Below, in pieces: positions 8,738 to 16,562 of a stretch of DNA of 64,000 nucleotides. Where the stretch lies: NCBI RefSeq assembly GCF_021432765.1, contig NZ_CP058908.1, forward strand, positions 388,001 to 452,000, given 5' to 3'. The notes below the pieces were generated by a model. That model worked only from the letters and a program-made list of their open reading frames with translations. It was not told where the DNA came from and did not search any database. The DNA is from Pseudomonas phenolilytica. Its GTDB lineage: Bacteria; Pseudomonadota; Gammaproteobacteria; Pseudomonadales; Pseudomonadaceae. The position numbers and the translations under genes were made by a program. Position 1 is the stretch's first letter. Each line of letters starts with the position of its first letter.

Positions 8738-9633
8738 TGCAAAGCCAGCTGCTGTATTTCGATGACGAACGCGCCGCCGCCCTGCGCCTGGCCGAGGCCT
8801 GCGGCCTGCCTGCGGCGCAGATCGAACGCCACCGTTTCCCCGATGACGAGCTGCGCCTGCGCCTGCCGCTGACCGAAGGCGAAGCGATCGCCGAGCAACT
8901 GGTGCTCTACCGCGGCCTCGATCACCCCAACGAAAAGCTGGTCGAGCTGCTGCTGGTGGCCGGCGAAGCGCGCCGCCTGGGCGCCAAGCGACTGATCCTG
9001 GTCACGCCCTATCTGGCCTACATGCGCCAGGACATCGCCTTCAACCCGGGCGAGGTGGTCAGCCAGCGGGTGATCGGCCAGCTGCTGGCCGGCCAGTTCG
9101 ACGCACTCATCACCGTCGACCCGCACCTGCACCGCGTCGCCACCCTGCAGGAGGCGGTGCCGCTGGCCGATGCCGTCACCCTCTGCGCGGCCCCGGCGCT
9201 GGCGCGACTGATCGCCGAGCGGCATCCCGATGCCCTGCTGATCGGCCCGGATGCCGAGGCGCTGCAATGGATCGAAGCGGCGGCCGCCGAACATGGTTTC
9301 GACTACGGCGTGTGCCGCAAGGTACGCCACGGCGATCATCAGGTGGACATCGCCCTGCCCGATCTGACGTTCGCCGGACGCCCCGTGGTGCTGCTCGATG
9401 ACGTCGCCAGCTCCGGGCGCACCCTTGCCGAGGCCGCGCAGAAACTGCTGGCCGCCGGCGCCGCCTCGGTGGACGTGGCCGTGACCCACGCGCTGTTCGC
9501 CGGCGATGCGCTGCAGGTGATCCGCGCCGCCGGTGTCGGGCACGTCTGGAGCACCGATTGCATCGCCCATGAAAGCAACGCGGTGTGCATGGCACCGCAG
9601 CTGGCCGAGGCGCTCAGGCCGCTGCTGCGCTGA
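8737..9633 (+). CDS. Ribose-phosphate diphosphokinase (PRPP synthetase) family protein
   Basis: 298 residues, slightly shorter and more divergent than the usual bacterial housekeeping Prs (about 315). Family motifs are present: YLAYMRQD (ATP-binding region), the VDPHLHR metal/flexible region, RKVRHGD in the catalytic loop area, and VVLLDDVASSGRTL, the PRPP-binding loop. It would form PRPP from ribose 5-phosphate and ATP. Start ATG overlaps the stop of the phosphorylase gene, so the two are coupled. The pairing suggests recycling of the ribose moiety of nucleotides into PRPP; this is inference. Confidence 0.8.
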   Translation: MQSQLLYFDDERAAALRLAEACGLPAAQIERHRFPDDELRLRLPLTEGEAIAEQLVLYRGLDHPNEKLVELLLVAGEARRLGAKRLILVTPYLAYMRQDIAFNPGEVVSQRVIGQLLAGQFDALITVDPHLHRVATLQEAVPLADAVTLCAAPALARLIAERHPDALLIGPDAEALQWIEAAAAEHGFDYGVCRKVRHGDHQVDIALPDLTFAGRPVVLLDDVASSGRTLAEAAQKLLAAGAASVDVAVTHALFAGDALQVIRAAGVGHVWSTDCIAHESNAVCMAPQLAEALRPLLR

Positions 9634-9637
9634 CGCA

Positions 9638-9669
9638 GGGTGGAAAACGCGCGCAGCGCTTTTCCACCG
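9638..9669. repeat. Short palindromic repeat (GGTGGAAAA type), copy 1
   Basis: GGTGGAAAAcGC ... GCGCTTTTCCACC forms an interrupted palindrome just after the PRPP-synthetase gene. It is one of five related hairpins in the window that share a terminal GGTGG/CCACC, often flanked by GTAG or CTAC. Placed between convergent genes, it could help end transcription, but it has no T-tract. Confidence 0.65.
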
Positions 9670-9705
9670 GAACCCGGCTAACCACCTCGGCGGCGGATCA
9701 ACCGC

Positions 9706-9736
9706 GTGGACAAGGCTGCGCCGTTGTCCACCCTAC
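9706..9736. repeat. Short palindromic repeat (GTGGACAA type), copy 2
   Basis: GTGGACAAGG ... CCGTTGTCCACCCTAC is a variant of the repeat at 9638-9669, only 36 bases further on. It overlaps the last codon of the nei gene at 9733. Confidence 0.6.
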
Positions 9737-10515
9737 GCCTCATCCAAGGCCCTCGGTTCGTCGGCGCCGACCTGCGCGGAATCGCCGTAGCGCTTCTGGC
9801 AGCGCTCGCAGAAGAACGCCCGGCGCCGGCTGCGCCCCAGTTCTTTCACCTTCACCAGCGCAATCCGGCAGCGCACGCAGGTGCGCTTGCCGTGCGCCAG
9901 CCAGTTGGCCTTGAGCACGCCGGCCCGCTTCCAGTCGAGGAACTGGAAGCTGTAGGTACGCGCCTCGCGCACCAGTTCGCGTAGCTTGGCCGGCGGCAGT
10001 TCGCCGATCAGCGACAGCGGGTGCACGCGGATGCGGTAGAGCACCTCGTTCTTGATGATGTTGCCGGAGCCGGCGAACAGCGTCTGGTCCAGCAGCGCAT
10101 CACAGGCCAGCAACCGCGGGCGTTCGCGCAAGCGCTTGAGCGTCGTGCGCGGGCTCCAGGCCTCGCTCATCACATCCATGCTCCAGTCGTACGTCGCATC
10201 CAGCGGCCCGTCGATGAACTGCACCGAACAGGCATAGAAGTTCAGCTCGCCGTTGGCGAAGCCGAGGCTCAGGCGCGGCGTGGAGTCCTTGCGCTCGTTG
10301 ATGCGGTAGCTGCCGAACAGCAGCAGATGGATGCGCACGGACACATCCTCCAGTTCGATCAGCAGATGCTTGCCCCAGCTGTGAAAGCCACGCACCACCT
10401 GGCCGGCCAGCCGTGCCTTGTCCACCTTGGCACTGCCTTCGGCGCGCTCGATGCGTTGACCGGTGAACGCCGCGACTTGCTCGCGGAGAATGACGATGGA
10501 TGGACCTTCGGGCAT
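9733..10515 (-). CDS. nei: Endonuclease VIII (Fpg/Nei family DNA glycosylase/AP lyase)
   Basis: 260 residues. The start at 10515 gives the obligatory MPEGP N-terminus, where Pro2 is the catalytic nucleophile and Glu3 the general acid; the longer frame upstream is not real because the amino terminus must be exposed. The GSGNIIKNEVL segment is the H2TH region, and the C-terminal zinc finger is CVRC ... CERC. It removes oxidised pyrimidines from DNA and cleaves the strand. Convergent with the PRPP-synthetase gene. Confidence 0.88.
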   Translation of the reverse strand: MPEGPSIVILREQVAAFTGQRIERAEGSAKVDKARLAGQVVRGFHSWGKHLLIELEDVSVRIHLLLFGSYRINERKDSTPRLSLGFANGELNFYACSVQFIDGPLDATYDWSMDVMSEAWSPRTTLKRLRERPRLLACDALLDQTLFAGSGNIIKNEVLYRIRVHPLSLIGELPPAKLRELVREARTYSFQFLDWKRAGVLKANWLAHGKRTCVRCRIALVKVKELGRSRRRAFFCERCQKRYGDSAQVGADEPRALDEA

Positions 10516-10582
10516 GGAGGCACCAGTGGCTGGCCTGTCTCGGTTGAGACTCGCCCCGGCGCTGAAGGTGCGTCCGCCGCCG

Positions 10583-11467
10583 TCACCACTCCAGCTGCAG
10601 GGTGCTCTCGAACTCGCGAGGTTCACCACTCAGTGGATCGCGAAAGCGCAATCCGCGCGCCAGTAGCTTGAGCGGCCGCGCGTAGTCGTCGGCCTCGCGC
10701 GCGCAGCGTTCGAGCAACTCGGGATAGAACGGATCGTTGCAGATACCGGCACCGAGGGTCGCCATGTGCAGACGCAGCTGATGCTTGCGCCCGCTGATCG
10801 GCGTCAGCCCGTAGCGCCAGAGATCGCCGCGGCGCTCGAGCACCTCGATCAGCGTTTCGCTGTTGGGCTCGCCCTCACCTTCGCGCATGAGGAAGAACGG
10901 CTCGCCCGGCACCATGCGCAGGCGTCGGCGCAGCGGAAATTCCACATGCGGCAGCGCCGGGCAGATCGCCTCGTAGCGCTTGGCGATCTCACGCTCGCGG
11001 AACAGCGCCTGGTAGGCGCCGCGGCTGTCGCGATTGGCGGAGAACAGCACCAGCCCGGCGGTGAGGCGGTCGATGCGATGAATCGGCACCAGATCGGCAT
11101 TGCCCAGGCGTTTGCTCAGGCGCGCCAGCAGGGTTTCGTTGACGTATTCGCCGGCCGGCATCACCGAAAGAAAGTGCGGCTTGTCCGCCACCACCAGGTG
11201 CTCGTCGACATGGAGGATGCGCTCCTCGAACGGCACCGGCGTCTCGTTCGGCACTTCGCGAAAGTAATGAATGCGCATGCCGACCCGGTAAGGCTGGTCG
11301 AGCGCAATCGGCTGCATGTCGGCGTCCAGCACCCGCTGACGGTTTATGCGGTCGATCCAGGTGTCACGGTCGATGGCCGGGAAGTGTGCGCACAGACAAT
11401 CGAGCACGCTGCGCCAGTCGCCCTGGGGCAGATGCAGTGTGCTCGGTCGGAAATGGCAGGCGGGCAT
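10583..11467 (-). CDS. RluA-family pseudouridine synthase
   Basis: 294 residues. It should convert specific uridines in rRNA or tRNA to pseudouridine. The family motif HRIDRLTAGLVLFS is present, with catalytic Asp133; the upstream VDEHLVVADKP and downstream ISGRKHQLRLHMATLG segments are also typical. The first about 70 residues resemble an S4-like region. Target base cannot be told from sequence. It lies 67 bases upstream of nei on the same strand. Confidence 0.85.
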   Translation of the reverse strand: MPACHFRPSTLHLPQGDWRSVLDCLCAHFPAIDRDTWIDRINRQRVLDADMQPIALDQPYRVGMRIHYFREVPNETPVPFEERILHVDEHLVVADKPHFLSVMPAGEYVNETLLARLSKRLGNADLVPIHRIDRLTAGLVLFSANRDSRGAYQALFREREIAKRYEAICPALPHVEFPLRRRLRMVPGEPFFLMREGEGEPNSETLIEVLERRGDLWRYGLTPISGRKHQLRLHMATLGAGICNDPFYPELLERCAREADDYARPLKLLARGLRFRDPLSGEPREFESTLQLEW

Positions 11468-11543
11468 GATGTGCGGCGCGGCAGTCGGGGGGTGCAGATG
11501 ATACCCGCTGCGCGCGCCGCACGAGGGCTGGATGCGGCTGGAA

Positions 11544-11813
11544 TCACTCCTGCTTGTCGCGAGTCACTTCACCGGTCTTGCCGTCGATGCTGAACTCGTA
11601 CTTCTTGCCATCCTGCTTCATGCCCTCGCCTTCCCAGCCATCGTCGTCGGCCTCGATGCCGTGCAGCTCGGTGTAGCCGGCGGCCTTGGCCTTCTCCACA
11701 GCCTGCTCGAGGGTGATCCAGTCGGCGCCCGGCTTGTCGGCGGCAATCGCGACGGCGGAACCCGAACCGAGAACGGCGATGGCCAGGGCGGCGGTGAGTT
11801 TTTTGTTGTACAT
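11544..11813 (-). CDS. PepSY-domain periplasmic protein
   Basis: 89 residues with a signal peptide (cleavage about residue 24, AIA/ADKP). The mature part is one PepSY domain: ITLEQAVEKAKAAGYTELHGIEADDDGWEGEGMKQDGKKYEFSIDGKTGEV in outline, ending KQE. PepSY proteins are small periplasmic modulators. It sits beside a CusF-like gene on the same strand and across from two further PepSY genes that lead the bqsRS operon, so it probably belongs to the same metal or stress response. Confidence 0.85.
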   Translation of the reverse strand: MYNKKLTAALAIAVLGSGSAVAIAADKPGADWITLEQAVEKAKAAGYTELHGIEADDDGWEGEGMKQDGKKYEFSIDGKTGEVTRDKQE

Positions 11814-11889
11814 GGCGCTCTTCCTTCAGTAGTGACGGACACTGAATCCGAGCCCAACCGCCGCGCCGAAGTTCAACCCGCGCGCCCGG

Positions 11890-12243
11890 CTACTGTTTGC
11901 GAATCGTGACAATGCGCGGGTCCATCTCGCCGTTGGTGAACTCGAACTCCACCGCATCGCCGACCGCCAGGCCCTCGAGCTGCCGCGCATCGATGCGAAA
12001 CGGCATGACCATCGCCGGCCACTTCAGCTCGACCACCGGGCCGAGGGCGATGGTCACGCTGCCCTGCGTCGCGTAGATAGCGCGCAGCGTGCCGCTGGCG
12101 TGGTGCGTGACTTCGGCCTCCAGGCTGCCGCTCGCGGCCCTGTCGTCGATGGGCGGCGGCACGGTCTCGGGTTTGAGCAGGTCTTCGGCCAGCGCCGGCT
12201 GCATCAGGCAGAGAGCGGCGAGCGTCGCGACGAGGTGATTCAT
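11890..12243 (-). CDS. CusF-like periplasmic copper-binding domain protein
   Basis: 117 residues with a signal peptide ending near ALA/E20. The C-terminal 65 residues fit the CusF OB-fold. Of the four CusF metal-site residues, Trp (W75) and both Met (M78, M80) are conserved in the WPAMVM motif, but the His expected 8 residues before the Trp is absent (IALGP instead of IHHDP). Metal affinity or specificity may therefore differ from CusF. No Cus efflux pump is nearby. Divergent from the PepSY-bqsRS operon. Confidence 0.78.
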   Translation of the reverse strand: MNHLVATLAALCLMQPALAEDLLKPETVPPPIDDRAASGSLEAEVTHHASGTLRAIYATQGSVTIALGPVVELKWPAMVMPFRIDARQLEGLAVGDAVEFEFTNGEMDPRIVTIRKQ

Positions 12244-12336
12244 GATCAGGCTCCAGTGACCGAGGCAACAGCAAGCCTAGTCCTTGCGCCTGCGTCTGCC
12301 CTCGCCCGAACGATGCAAAAAACCGCCGTGGATGAC

Positions 12337-12369
12337 ATTCAGTTTCATTTAAGCCAGGGCGCATAACCT
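12337..12369 (+). promoter_or_regulatory. Candidate BqsR box and -10 of the PepSY-bqsRS operon
   Basis: The box at 12338-12353 reads TTCAG-N6-TTAAG, one base off the tandem TTAAG-N6-TTAAG site known for BqsR (CarR) of P. aeruginosa. It is followed after 10 bases by a -10-like TAACCT (12364-12369). The box replaces the -35 region, as usual for OmpR-family activators. The same module with identical spacing precedes the cytochrome b561 gene at 22266-22298. Confidence 0.65.
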
Positions 12370-12403
12370 GTGAACCGTCGAAACCAACCACAGGAATCCA
12401 GAC

Positions 12404-12712
12404 ATGAAAACCCTGACCACTCTGTTCACCGCTGCCACCCTCGTCTTCGGCGCCAACCTGGCCATGGCCAAGGATCTGGGCCCGGACGAAGCCCTGAAAC
12501 TGCGCGACGCCGGCACCATTCAGTCGTTCGAGAAGCTCAACGAAGCGGCGCTGGCCAAGCACCCGGGCGCTACCATCGAGGACACCGAACTCGAAGAAGC
12601 CTACGGCCGCTACGTCTATCAGCTTGAACTGCGCGACGACAAAGGTGTGCAATGGGACGTAGAACTCGACGCCAAGACCGGCGAAGTACTGCAGGACCAA
12701 CAGGACGACTGA
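12404..12712 (+). CDS. PepSY-domain periplasmic protein, first gene of bqsRS operon
   Basis: 102 residues, signal peptide MKTLTTLFTAATLVFGANLAMA, then a PepSY domain beginning KDLGPDEALKLRDAGTIQSFEKL and ending with an acidic QDQQDD tail. An AGGAA ribosome binding site precedes the ATG. Followed 8 bases later by a paralogous PepSY gene and then a two-component system. In P. aeruginosa the BqsRS operon likewise begins with small exported proteins, possibly auxiliary to ferrous iron sensing (family knowledge). Confidence 0.85.
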   Translation: MKTLTTLFTAATLVFGANLAMAKDLGPDEALKLRDAGTIQSFEKLNEAALAKHPGATIEDTELEEAYGRYVYQLELRDDKGVQWDVELDAKTGEVLQDQQDD

Positions 12713-12720
12713 ATCCAGCC

Positions 12721-13026
12721 ATGCGTGCCCCTCTCCTCATGACGCTCCCCTTGGCACTGCTGCTCGCCGCCAACCCGGCGGCGAGCCGCGACCTGGATCA
12801 GGACGAAGCCCTGCGCTTGCGTCGGGACGGCCTGATCCAGCCGCTGGAAAACCTCCTGCAGCAGGCGCTGCAGCGGCATCCCGGCGCCAGCCTGCTGGAG
12901 GCGGAGCTGGAGGAAGAGGAAGGCCGCTACGTCTACGAAATCGAACTGCTGACCCGCGACGGCGTGGCCCGCGAACTGGAACTCGATGCGCGCGACGGCA
13001 CGCTGCTCAAGGATGAGGTGGACTGA
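12721..13026 (+). CDS. PepSY-domain periplasmic protein, second gene of bqsRS operon
   Basis: 101 residues from the ATG at 12721, which provides a signal peptide ([20 protein letters not shown]). The mature protein is clearly a paralogue of the preceding gene: [23 protein letters not shown] against KDLGPDEALKLRDAGTIQSFEKL, and both have a RYVYxxEL core strand. The helical part is rich in Glu ([10 protein letters not shown]). Its stop overlaps the response regulator start (TGATG). Confidence 0.83.
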   Translation: MRAPLLMTLPLALLLAANPAASRDLDQDEALRLRRDGLIQPLENLLQQALQRHPGASLLEAELEEEEGRYVYEIELLTRDGVARELELDARDGTLLKDEVD

Positions 13027-13691
13027 TGCGCCTGCTACTGGTCGAAGACAGCGTACCGCTGGCCGACGAACTGACCGCCAGCCTCACCCGCCAAGGCTAC
13101 GCCATCGACTGGCTGGCGGACGGTCGCGACGCCGACTACCAGGGCACCAGCGAACCCTATGACCTGATCATTCTCGACCTCGGTTTGCCCGGCAAGCCGG
13201 GGCTGGAGGTGCTGCGCGACTGGCGCGCACGCGGCCTCGCCACACCGGTGCTGATCCTCACCGCGCGCGGCTCCTGGGCCGAGCGCATCGAAGGGCTGAA
13301 AGCCGGTGCCGACGACTACCTGACCAAACCCTTTCATCCCGAAGAACTGCTGCTGCGCATCCAGGCGCTGTTGCGCCGCGCGCATGGCGTGGCCAATCAG
13401 CCGCTGCTGCAGGCCGGTGGCCTGGCGCTGGACGAAGCGCGCCAGAGCTGTCGCAAGGATGGCCAGGAGATCGAACTGACAGCCGGCGAATTCCGTCTGC
13501 TGCGCTATTTCATGCTGCATCCCGGCCAGCTGCTGTCCAAGACGCAGCTGACCGAGCACCTGTACGACGGTGAAACCGAGCGTGACTCGAACGTCATCGA
13601 GGTGCACATCAACCGGCTGCGCGGCAAACTCGGCCGCGAGCTGATCGAAACCCGCCGCGGCCAGGGCTACCGCTTCGGCAGTGCGCCTTGA
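13026..13691 (+). CDS. bqsR: OmpR-family response regulator, BqsR/CarR-like
   Basis: 221 residues: receiver domain (phospho-acceptor D51 in ILDLGLPG, T79, K101) and a C-terminal winged-helix DNA-binding domain ending [16 protein letters not shown]. It belongs to the PmrA/QseB branch. I assign BqsR because the partner sensor carries an RExxE motif, PepSY genes precede it, and a TTAAG-type tandem box lies in its own promoter. BqsRS of P. aeruginosa responds to extracellular Fe(II) and also affects calcium responses. QseB or PmrA are alternatives. Confidence 0.78.
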   Translation: MRLLLVEDSVPLADELTASLTRQGYAIDWLADGRDADYQGTSEPYDLIILDLGLPGKPGLEVLRDWRARGLATPVLILTARGSWAERIEGLKAGADDYLTKPFHPEELLLRIQALLRRAHGVANQPLLQAGGLALDEARQSCRKDGQEIELTAGEFRLLRYFMLHPGQLLSKTQLTEHLYDGETERDSNVIEVHINRLRGKLGRELIETRRGQGYRFGSAP

Positions 13692-15022
13692 AATCGATTC
13701 AGCGCAGTCTCAGCTTCGGTCTGGTGGCGATCCTGGTGATCGTCGGTCTGCTGCTGTTGCAGACCAGCCTGTGGCTGTTCGAGGCCGGCCTCAAGCGCAG
13801 CCTGGAAACCGACCTGCGCGAGGAGGCCGAAGGGCTGCTGATCGCCGTGGTGCGCGGTCCCGACGGCATTCAGCTCGACACCAAGCGGCTCAACCCACGC
13901 TACCACCGGGCCTTCTCCGGGCACTACTTCCAGATCGAACTGCCGGGTCGCTTGTGGCGCTCGCGCTCGCTGTGGGACGCCGCTCCGGCATGGCCAACCG
14001 AGCCCGGCATGGCCGCGGACCTGCTCGACGGCCCGCAGGAGCAGCGCCTGCTCGCCTACCGCGCCGAGTATCAGCGCGACGGCCAGCCGATCGTCATTGC
14101 CGTGGCGCAGGACTACACGCCGATCCTCGACAGCTTCGCCCGCGTACGCCTGAGCGGCCTGGGCCTGGTCGGCGTGGCGCTGCTGGTGTTCCTGCTGCTG
14201 CAACGCTACGCGGTGAGCCTGGCGCTGCGGCCGCTGGAGCGCGCCCGCCTGCAGATCGCCCAGCTGCAACAAGGCCAGCGTCAGCAGCTCGAAGGCAACG
14301 TGCCACTGGAGCTGCAACCGCTGGTCGAGCAGATCAACCATCTGCTGCAGCACACCGACGACACCCTCAAACGCTCGCGCAATGCCCTGGGCAACCTCGG
14401 CCACGCGCTGAAGACTCCGCTGGCGGTGCTCGGCAGCCTGACCCAGCGCGATGAATTCGCCGCCCATCCGGAACTGCAGGCCGCGCTGCAGGAACAGCTC
14501 GCGCAGATCCAGCAGCGCGTCAGCCGCGAATTGGGCCGTGCACGGCTGGCCGGCGACGTACTGCCCGGCGCGCATTTCGATTGCGACGTCGAGTTGCCCG
14601 CGCTGTTCGACACCCTGGCGACCATCCACCGCGCCGATCTCGACCTGCGCTGGCAGGCACCGGCAAGCTGCCGCCTGCCGTGGGACCGCGAGGACATGCT
14701 GGAACTGCTCGGCAATCTGCTGGACAACGCCTGCAAATGGGCCGGCCACACCGTCACGCTGAACATCACGCGCAGCGCCAGCGACTGGCAGATCGAAGTG
14801 AACGACGACGGCCCCGGCATTCCCGCGCCGCTGCGCTCCAAGGCAATGAGCCGCGGCATGCGGCTGGACGAAGCAGCACAAGGGCATGGTCTGGGATTGG
14901 ATATCGTCGGCGACATCATCACCGCCTGGCGCGGCAGCTGGGAACTGGGCGAAAGCCCGTTGGGTGGCCTGCGGGTGACGATTCGTCTGCCGGCCGCGCA
15001 GCCACCGGGCCGTAGCGGCTGA
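13688..15022 (+). CDS. bqsS: Sensor histidine kinase with RExxE motif, BqsS/CarS-like
   Basis: 444 residues, starting with TTG at 13688 that overlaps the regulator stop (TTGA). Membrane helices are at about 9-30 and 154-175, bounding a periplasmic sensor region. Just after the first helix is REEAE (44-48), an RExxE motif; in P. aeruginosa BqsS such a motif is required for Fe(II) sensing. The phosphorylated His is H239 ([14 protein letters not shown]), followed by a HATPase domain with [10 protein letters not shown] and [12 protein letters not shown]. No HAMP-only or PAS input is evident. Confidence 0.8.
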   Translation: MKSIQRSLSFGLVAILVIVGLLLLQTSLWLFEAGLKRSLETDLREEAEGLLIAVVRGPDGIQLDTKRLNPRYHRAFSGHYFQIELPGRLWRSRSLWDAAPAWPTEPGMAADLLDGPQEQRLLAYRAEYQRDGQPIVIAVAQDYTPILDSFARVRLSGLGLVGVALLVFLLLQRYAVSLALRPLERARLQIAQLQQGQRQQLEGNVPLELQPLVEQINHLLQHTDDTLKRSRNALGNLGHALKTPLAVLGSLTQRDEFAAHPELQAALQEQLAQIQQRVSRELGRARLAGDVLPGAHFDCDVELPALFDTLATIHRADLDLRWQAPASCRLPWDREDMLELLGNLLDNACKWAGHTVTLNITRSASDWQIEVNDDGPGIPAPLRSKAMSRGMRLDEAAQGHGLGLDIVGDIITAWRGSWELGESPLGGLRVTIRLPAAQPPGRSG

Positions 15023-15031
15023 CGGCGCACC

Positions 15032-15247
15032 TCAGCCCGAGCGGGCCAGCTCGTTGCGAATGTCTTCGAGCAGCGTCTCGACCAGCAGAGTGTTCTGCAC
15101 CTGCCGCCCGGCAATCACGCGAATCGCCTCGACGCCATTGATGGGATAGGAAACCCGTACCAGCAGTTGTCCATCGGATTGCGGCTCCACGCGCGTGCGG
15201 TATTGCGCGGAAAAATTCTCTGCCAGGTGGCGCGACATCGTTTTCAT
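15032..15247 (-). CDS. Small protein, DUF3509-like
   Basis: 71 residues if it starts at the ATG at 15247 (MKTMSRHLAENF). An in-frame extension to 15316 adds residues without a better ribosome binding site. The pattern FSAQYRTRVEPQSDGQLLVRVSY...IRVIAGRQVQNTLLVETLLEDIRNELA resembles DUF3509 proteins, common small cytoplasmic proteins of Pseudomonas with unknown function. It is convergent with bqsS, 9 bases apart. Identification is by pattern only. Confidence 0.6.
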   Translation of the reverse strand: MKTMSRHLAENFSAQYRTRVEPQSDGQLLVRVSYPINGVEAIRVIAGRQVQNTLLVETLLEDIRNELARSG

Positions 15248-15368
15248 GCAGCATCTCGACACGGGTAGCCTGCAGACAAAGACCACGCGTTCTACTCGGA
15301 ATCTCCCGCCACTCATCGGGAAGCCGCGACCACTCGTTCAACTGTCACCTAATGGCTCTAGGCGGGTG

Positions 15369-15467
15369 CTATCCGCCCTCGCGCTCGGCATATGCCAGCC
15401 AGGCCAGAAGCACCATCGCGACCAAGGCGACGGATGACATTCCCACGGCTTGCCACAACAGACTCAT
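15369..15467 (-). CDS. 32-residue single-helix membrane protein
   Basis: An ORF of 32 codons with a strong GAGGAGG ribosome binding site 6 bases before its ATG at 15467. The product begins MSLLWQAVGMSSVALVAMVL, continues through AWLAYAE and ends REGG. It is one membrane helix with a charged C-terminus. This form is typical of small inner-membrane proteins that modulate transporters or sensors (compare KdpF, CydX, CcoQ-type peptides). I do not recognise a family. It lies upstream of and divergent from the WYL regulator gene. Confidence 0.55.
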   Translation of the reverse strand: MSLLWQAVGMSSVALVAMVLLAWLAYAEREGG

Positions 15468-15521
15468 CGCGACCTCCTCGGCTGAATCAGCTTGAATCAC
15501 GCCCCGAATATATGTAGCGTC

Positions 15522-15534
15522 CGACGACACGTCG
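15522..15534. promoter_or_regulatory. Inverted repeat, possible WYL-regulator operator
   Basis: CGACG-aca-CGTCG is a perfect 5-3-5 inverted repeat, located between the 32-residue protein gene and the WYL regulator gene, about 47 bases before the regulator ATG. Autoregulation by binding an inverted repeat in their own promoter is known for WYL regulators such as CapW and BrxR. Short GC-rich repeats are common by chance, so this is weak. Confidence 0.3.
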
Positions 15535-15580
15535 AGCATGCAGACATAGGCATGTAAAGTTTTCGAACGGAACCGCCGCC

Positions 15581-16453
15581 ATGAAAAGGGAACAATCGCT
15601 CAGCCATATCCGCTGGGACCTCGCCCTGCGCTACCGCCTGATCGAGACGGTCGCCTGGTGGGAAGGCCGCCTGACCACGGGCCATCTGATGCAGAGCTTC
15701 GGCATCAGCCGGCAGCAGGCGTCGAAGGACATCAACACTTATCTGAACGAGCATGCGCCGAAAAACCTGACATATGACCGTCACCTGAAGGGCTACAAGC
15801 CGGCGAAGAACTTCCGCCCACGCTTCATCGATGCCAGCGCCAGCGCCTACCTGCACCTGCTCGACCAGAACCGCATGCGCGCGCCGCACATCGAAGGCCT
15901 GGCGCTGGCCTATGCGCATACCGAGGTCCTGCAGGTGCCCGACCGCAGCATTCGCCCGGAAGTGCTGCGGCCGATCCTGCAGGCCTGCCGCGAAGGCCTG
16001 CGGCTGGAGACCGAATATGTATCGCTGGCCAACCCGGCGGTGGAAATCCGCGTGATGGCGCCACACACGCTGGTGTACACCGGCATGCGCTGGCACGTGC
16101 GCGCCTACTGCGAGAAGAACCGCGAATACCGCGACTTCGTCCTCAGCCGCTTTCGCGGCGAGCCGGACCTGATGGACGCAAGCGAACACACCCGCGAGCA
16201 GGACGAGGCGTGGAACACGCCGGTGACGGTGCTGATCGAGCCGGACGCACGGCTGAGCCCGGCGCAGAAGGCGATCATCGAGGTTGACTACGGCATGGCC
16301 GACGGCCAGCTGCCGGTGGAGACGCGCGGCGCGCTGGTGCAGTACGTGCTGCAGCGCTTCGGCATCGATCCGAATACGGTGCAGGCGAATGCGGCGGCGC
16401 AGCAGCTGCAGGTGGGGAATCTGCAGGCGTTGAAGGGGTGGTTGTACTCGTGA
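15581..16453 (+). CDS. WYL-domain transcriptional regulator
   Basis: 290 residues: N-terminal winged helix-turn-helix (about 10-75, with LTTGHLMQSFGISRQQASKDINTY in parts), a WYL domain (about 115-200, with the APHTLVYTGMRWHVRAYC strand pair and FVLSRFRG), and a C-terminal extension. The layout matches the BrxR/CapW type that represses defence operons (CBASS, BREX) in other bacteria, but no defence genes are adjacent here. Ligand unknown; WYL domains often sense nucleic acid or nucleotide signals. Downstream is a long non-coding repeat. Confidence 0.82.
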   Translation: MKREQSLSHIRWDLALRYRLIETVAWWEGRLTTGHLMQSFGISRQQASKDINTYLNEHAPKNLTYDRHLKGYKPAKNFRPRFIDASASAYLHLLDQNRMRAPHIEGLALAYAHTEVLQVPDRSIRPEVLRPILQACREGLRLETEYVSLANPAVEIRVMAPHTLVYTGMRWHVRAYCEKNREYRDFVLSRFRGEPDLMDASEHTREQDEAWNTPVTVLIEPDARLSPAQKAIIEVDYGMADGQLPVETRGALVQYVLQRFGIDPNTVQANAAAQQLQVGNLQALKGWLYS

Positions 16454-16474
16454 GGGGCTGGCTTGGCTCGGCAG

Positions 16475-16511
16475 CGGCCACAGAGTGCGCCTTGTACGGC
16501 GCCTCACTTTT
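16475..16511. repeat. Partial direct copy of the inverted-repeat arm
   Basis: About 37 bases (ggccacagagtgcgcc, then cggcgcctcactttt) match 16611-16647 in the left arm in direct orientation with few differences. This suggests that an arm terminus was duplicated or that a second element has decayed here. Confidence 0.6.
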
Positions 16512-16534
16512 TCCAGTCGCGGAAGAGGCCGTAG

Positions 16535-16562
16535 GGTGGAAAACCGCAGAGCGTTTTCCACC
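16535..16562. repeat. Short palindromic repeat (GGTGGAAAAC type), copy 3
   Basis: GGTGGAAAAC-n6-GCGTTTTCCACC, preceded by GTAG. It forms the outer end of the left arm of the long inverted repeat. Confidence 0.65.
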
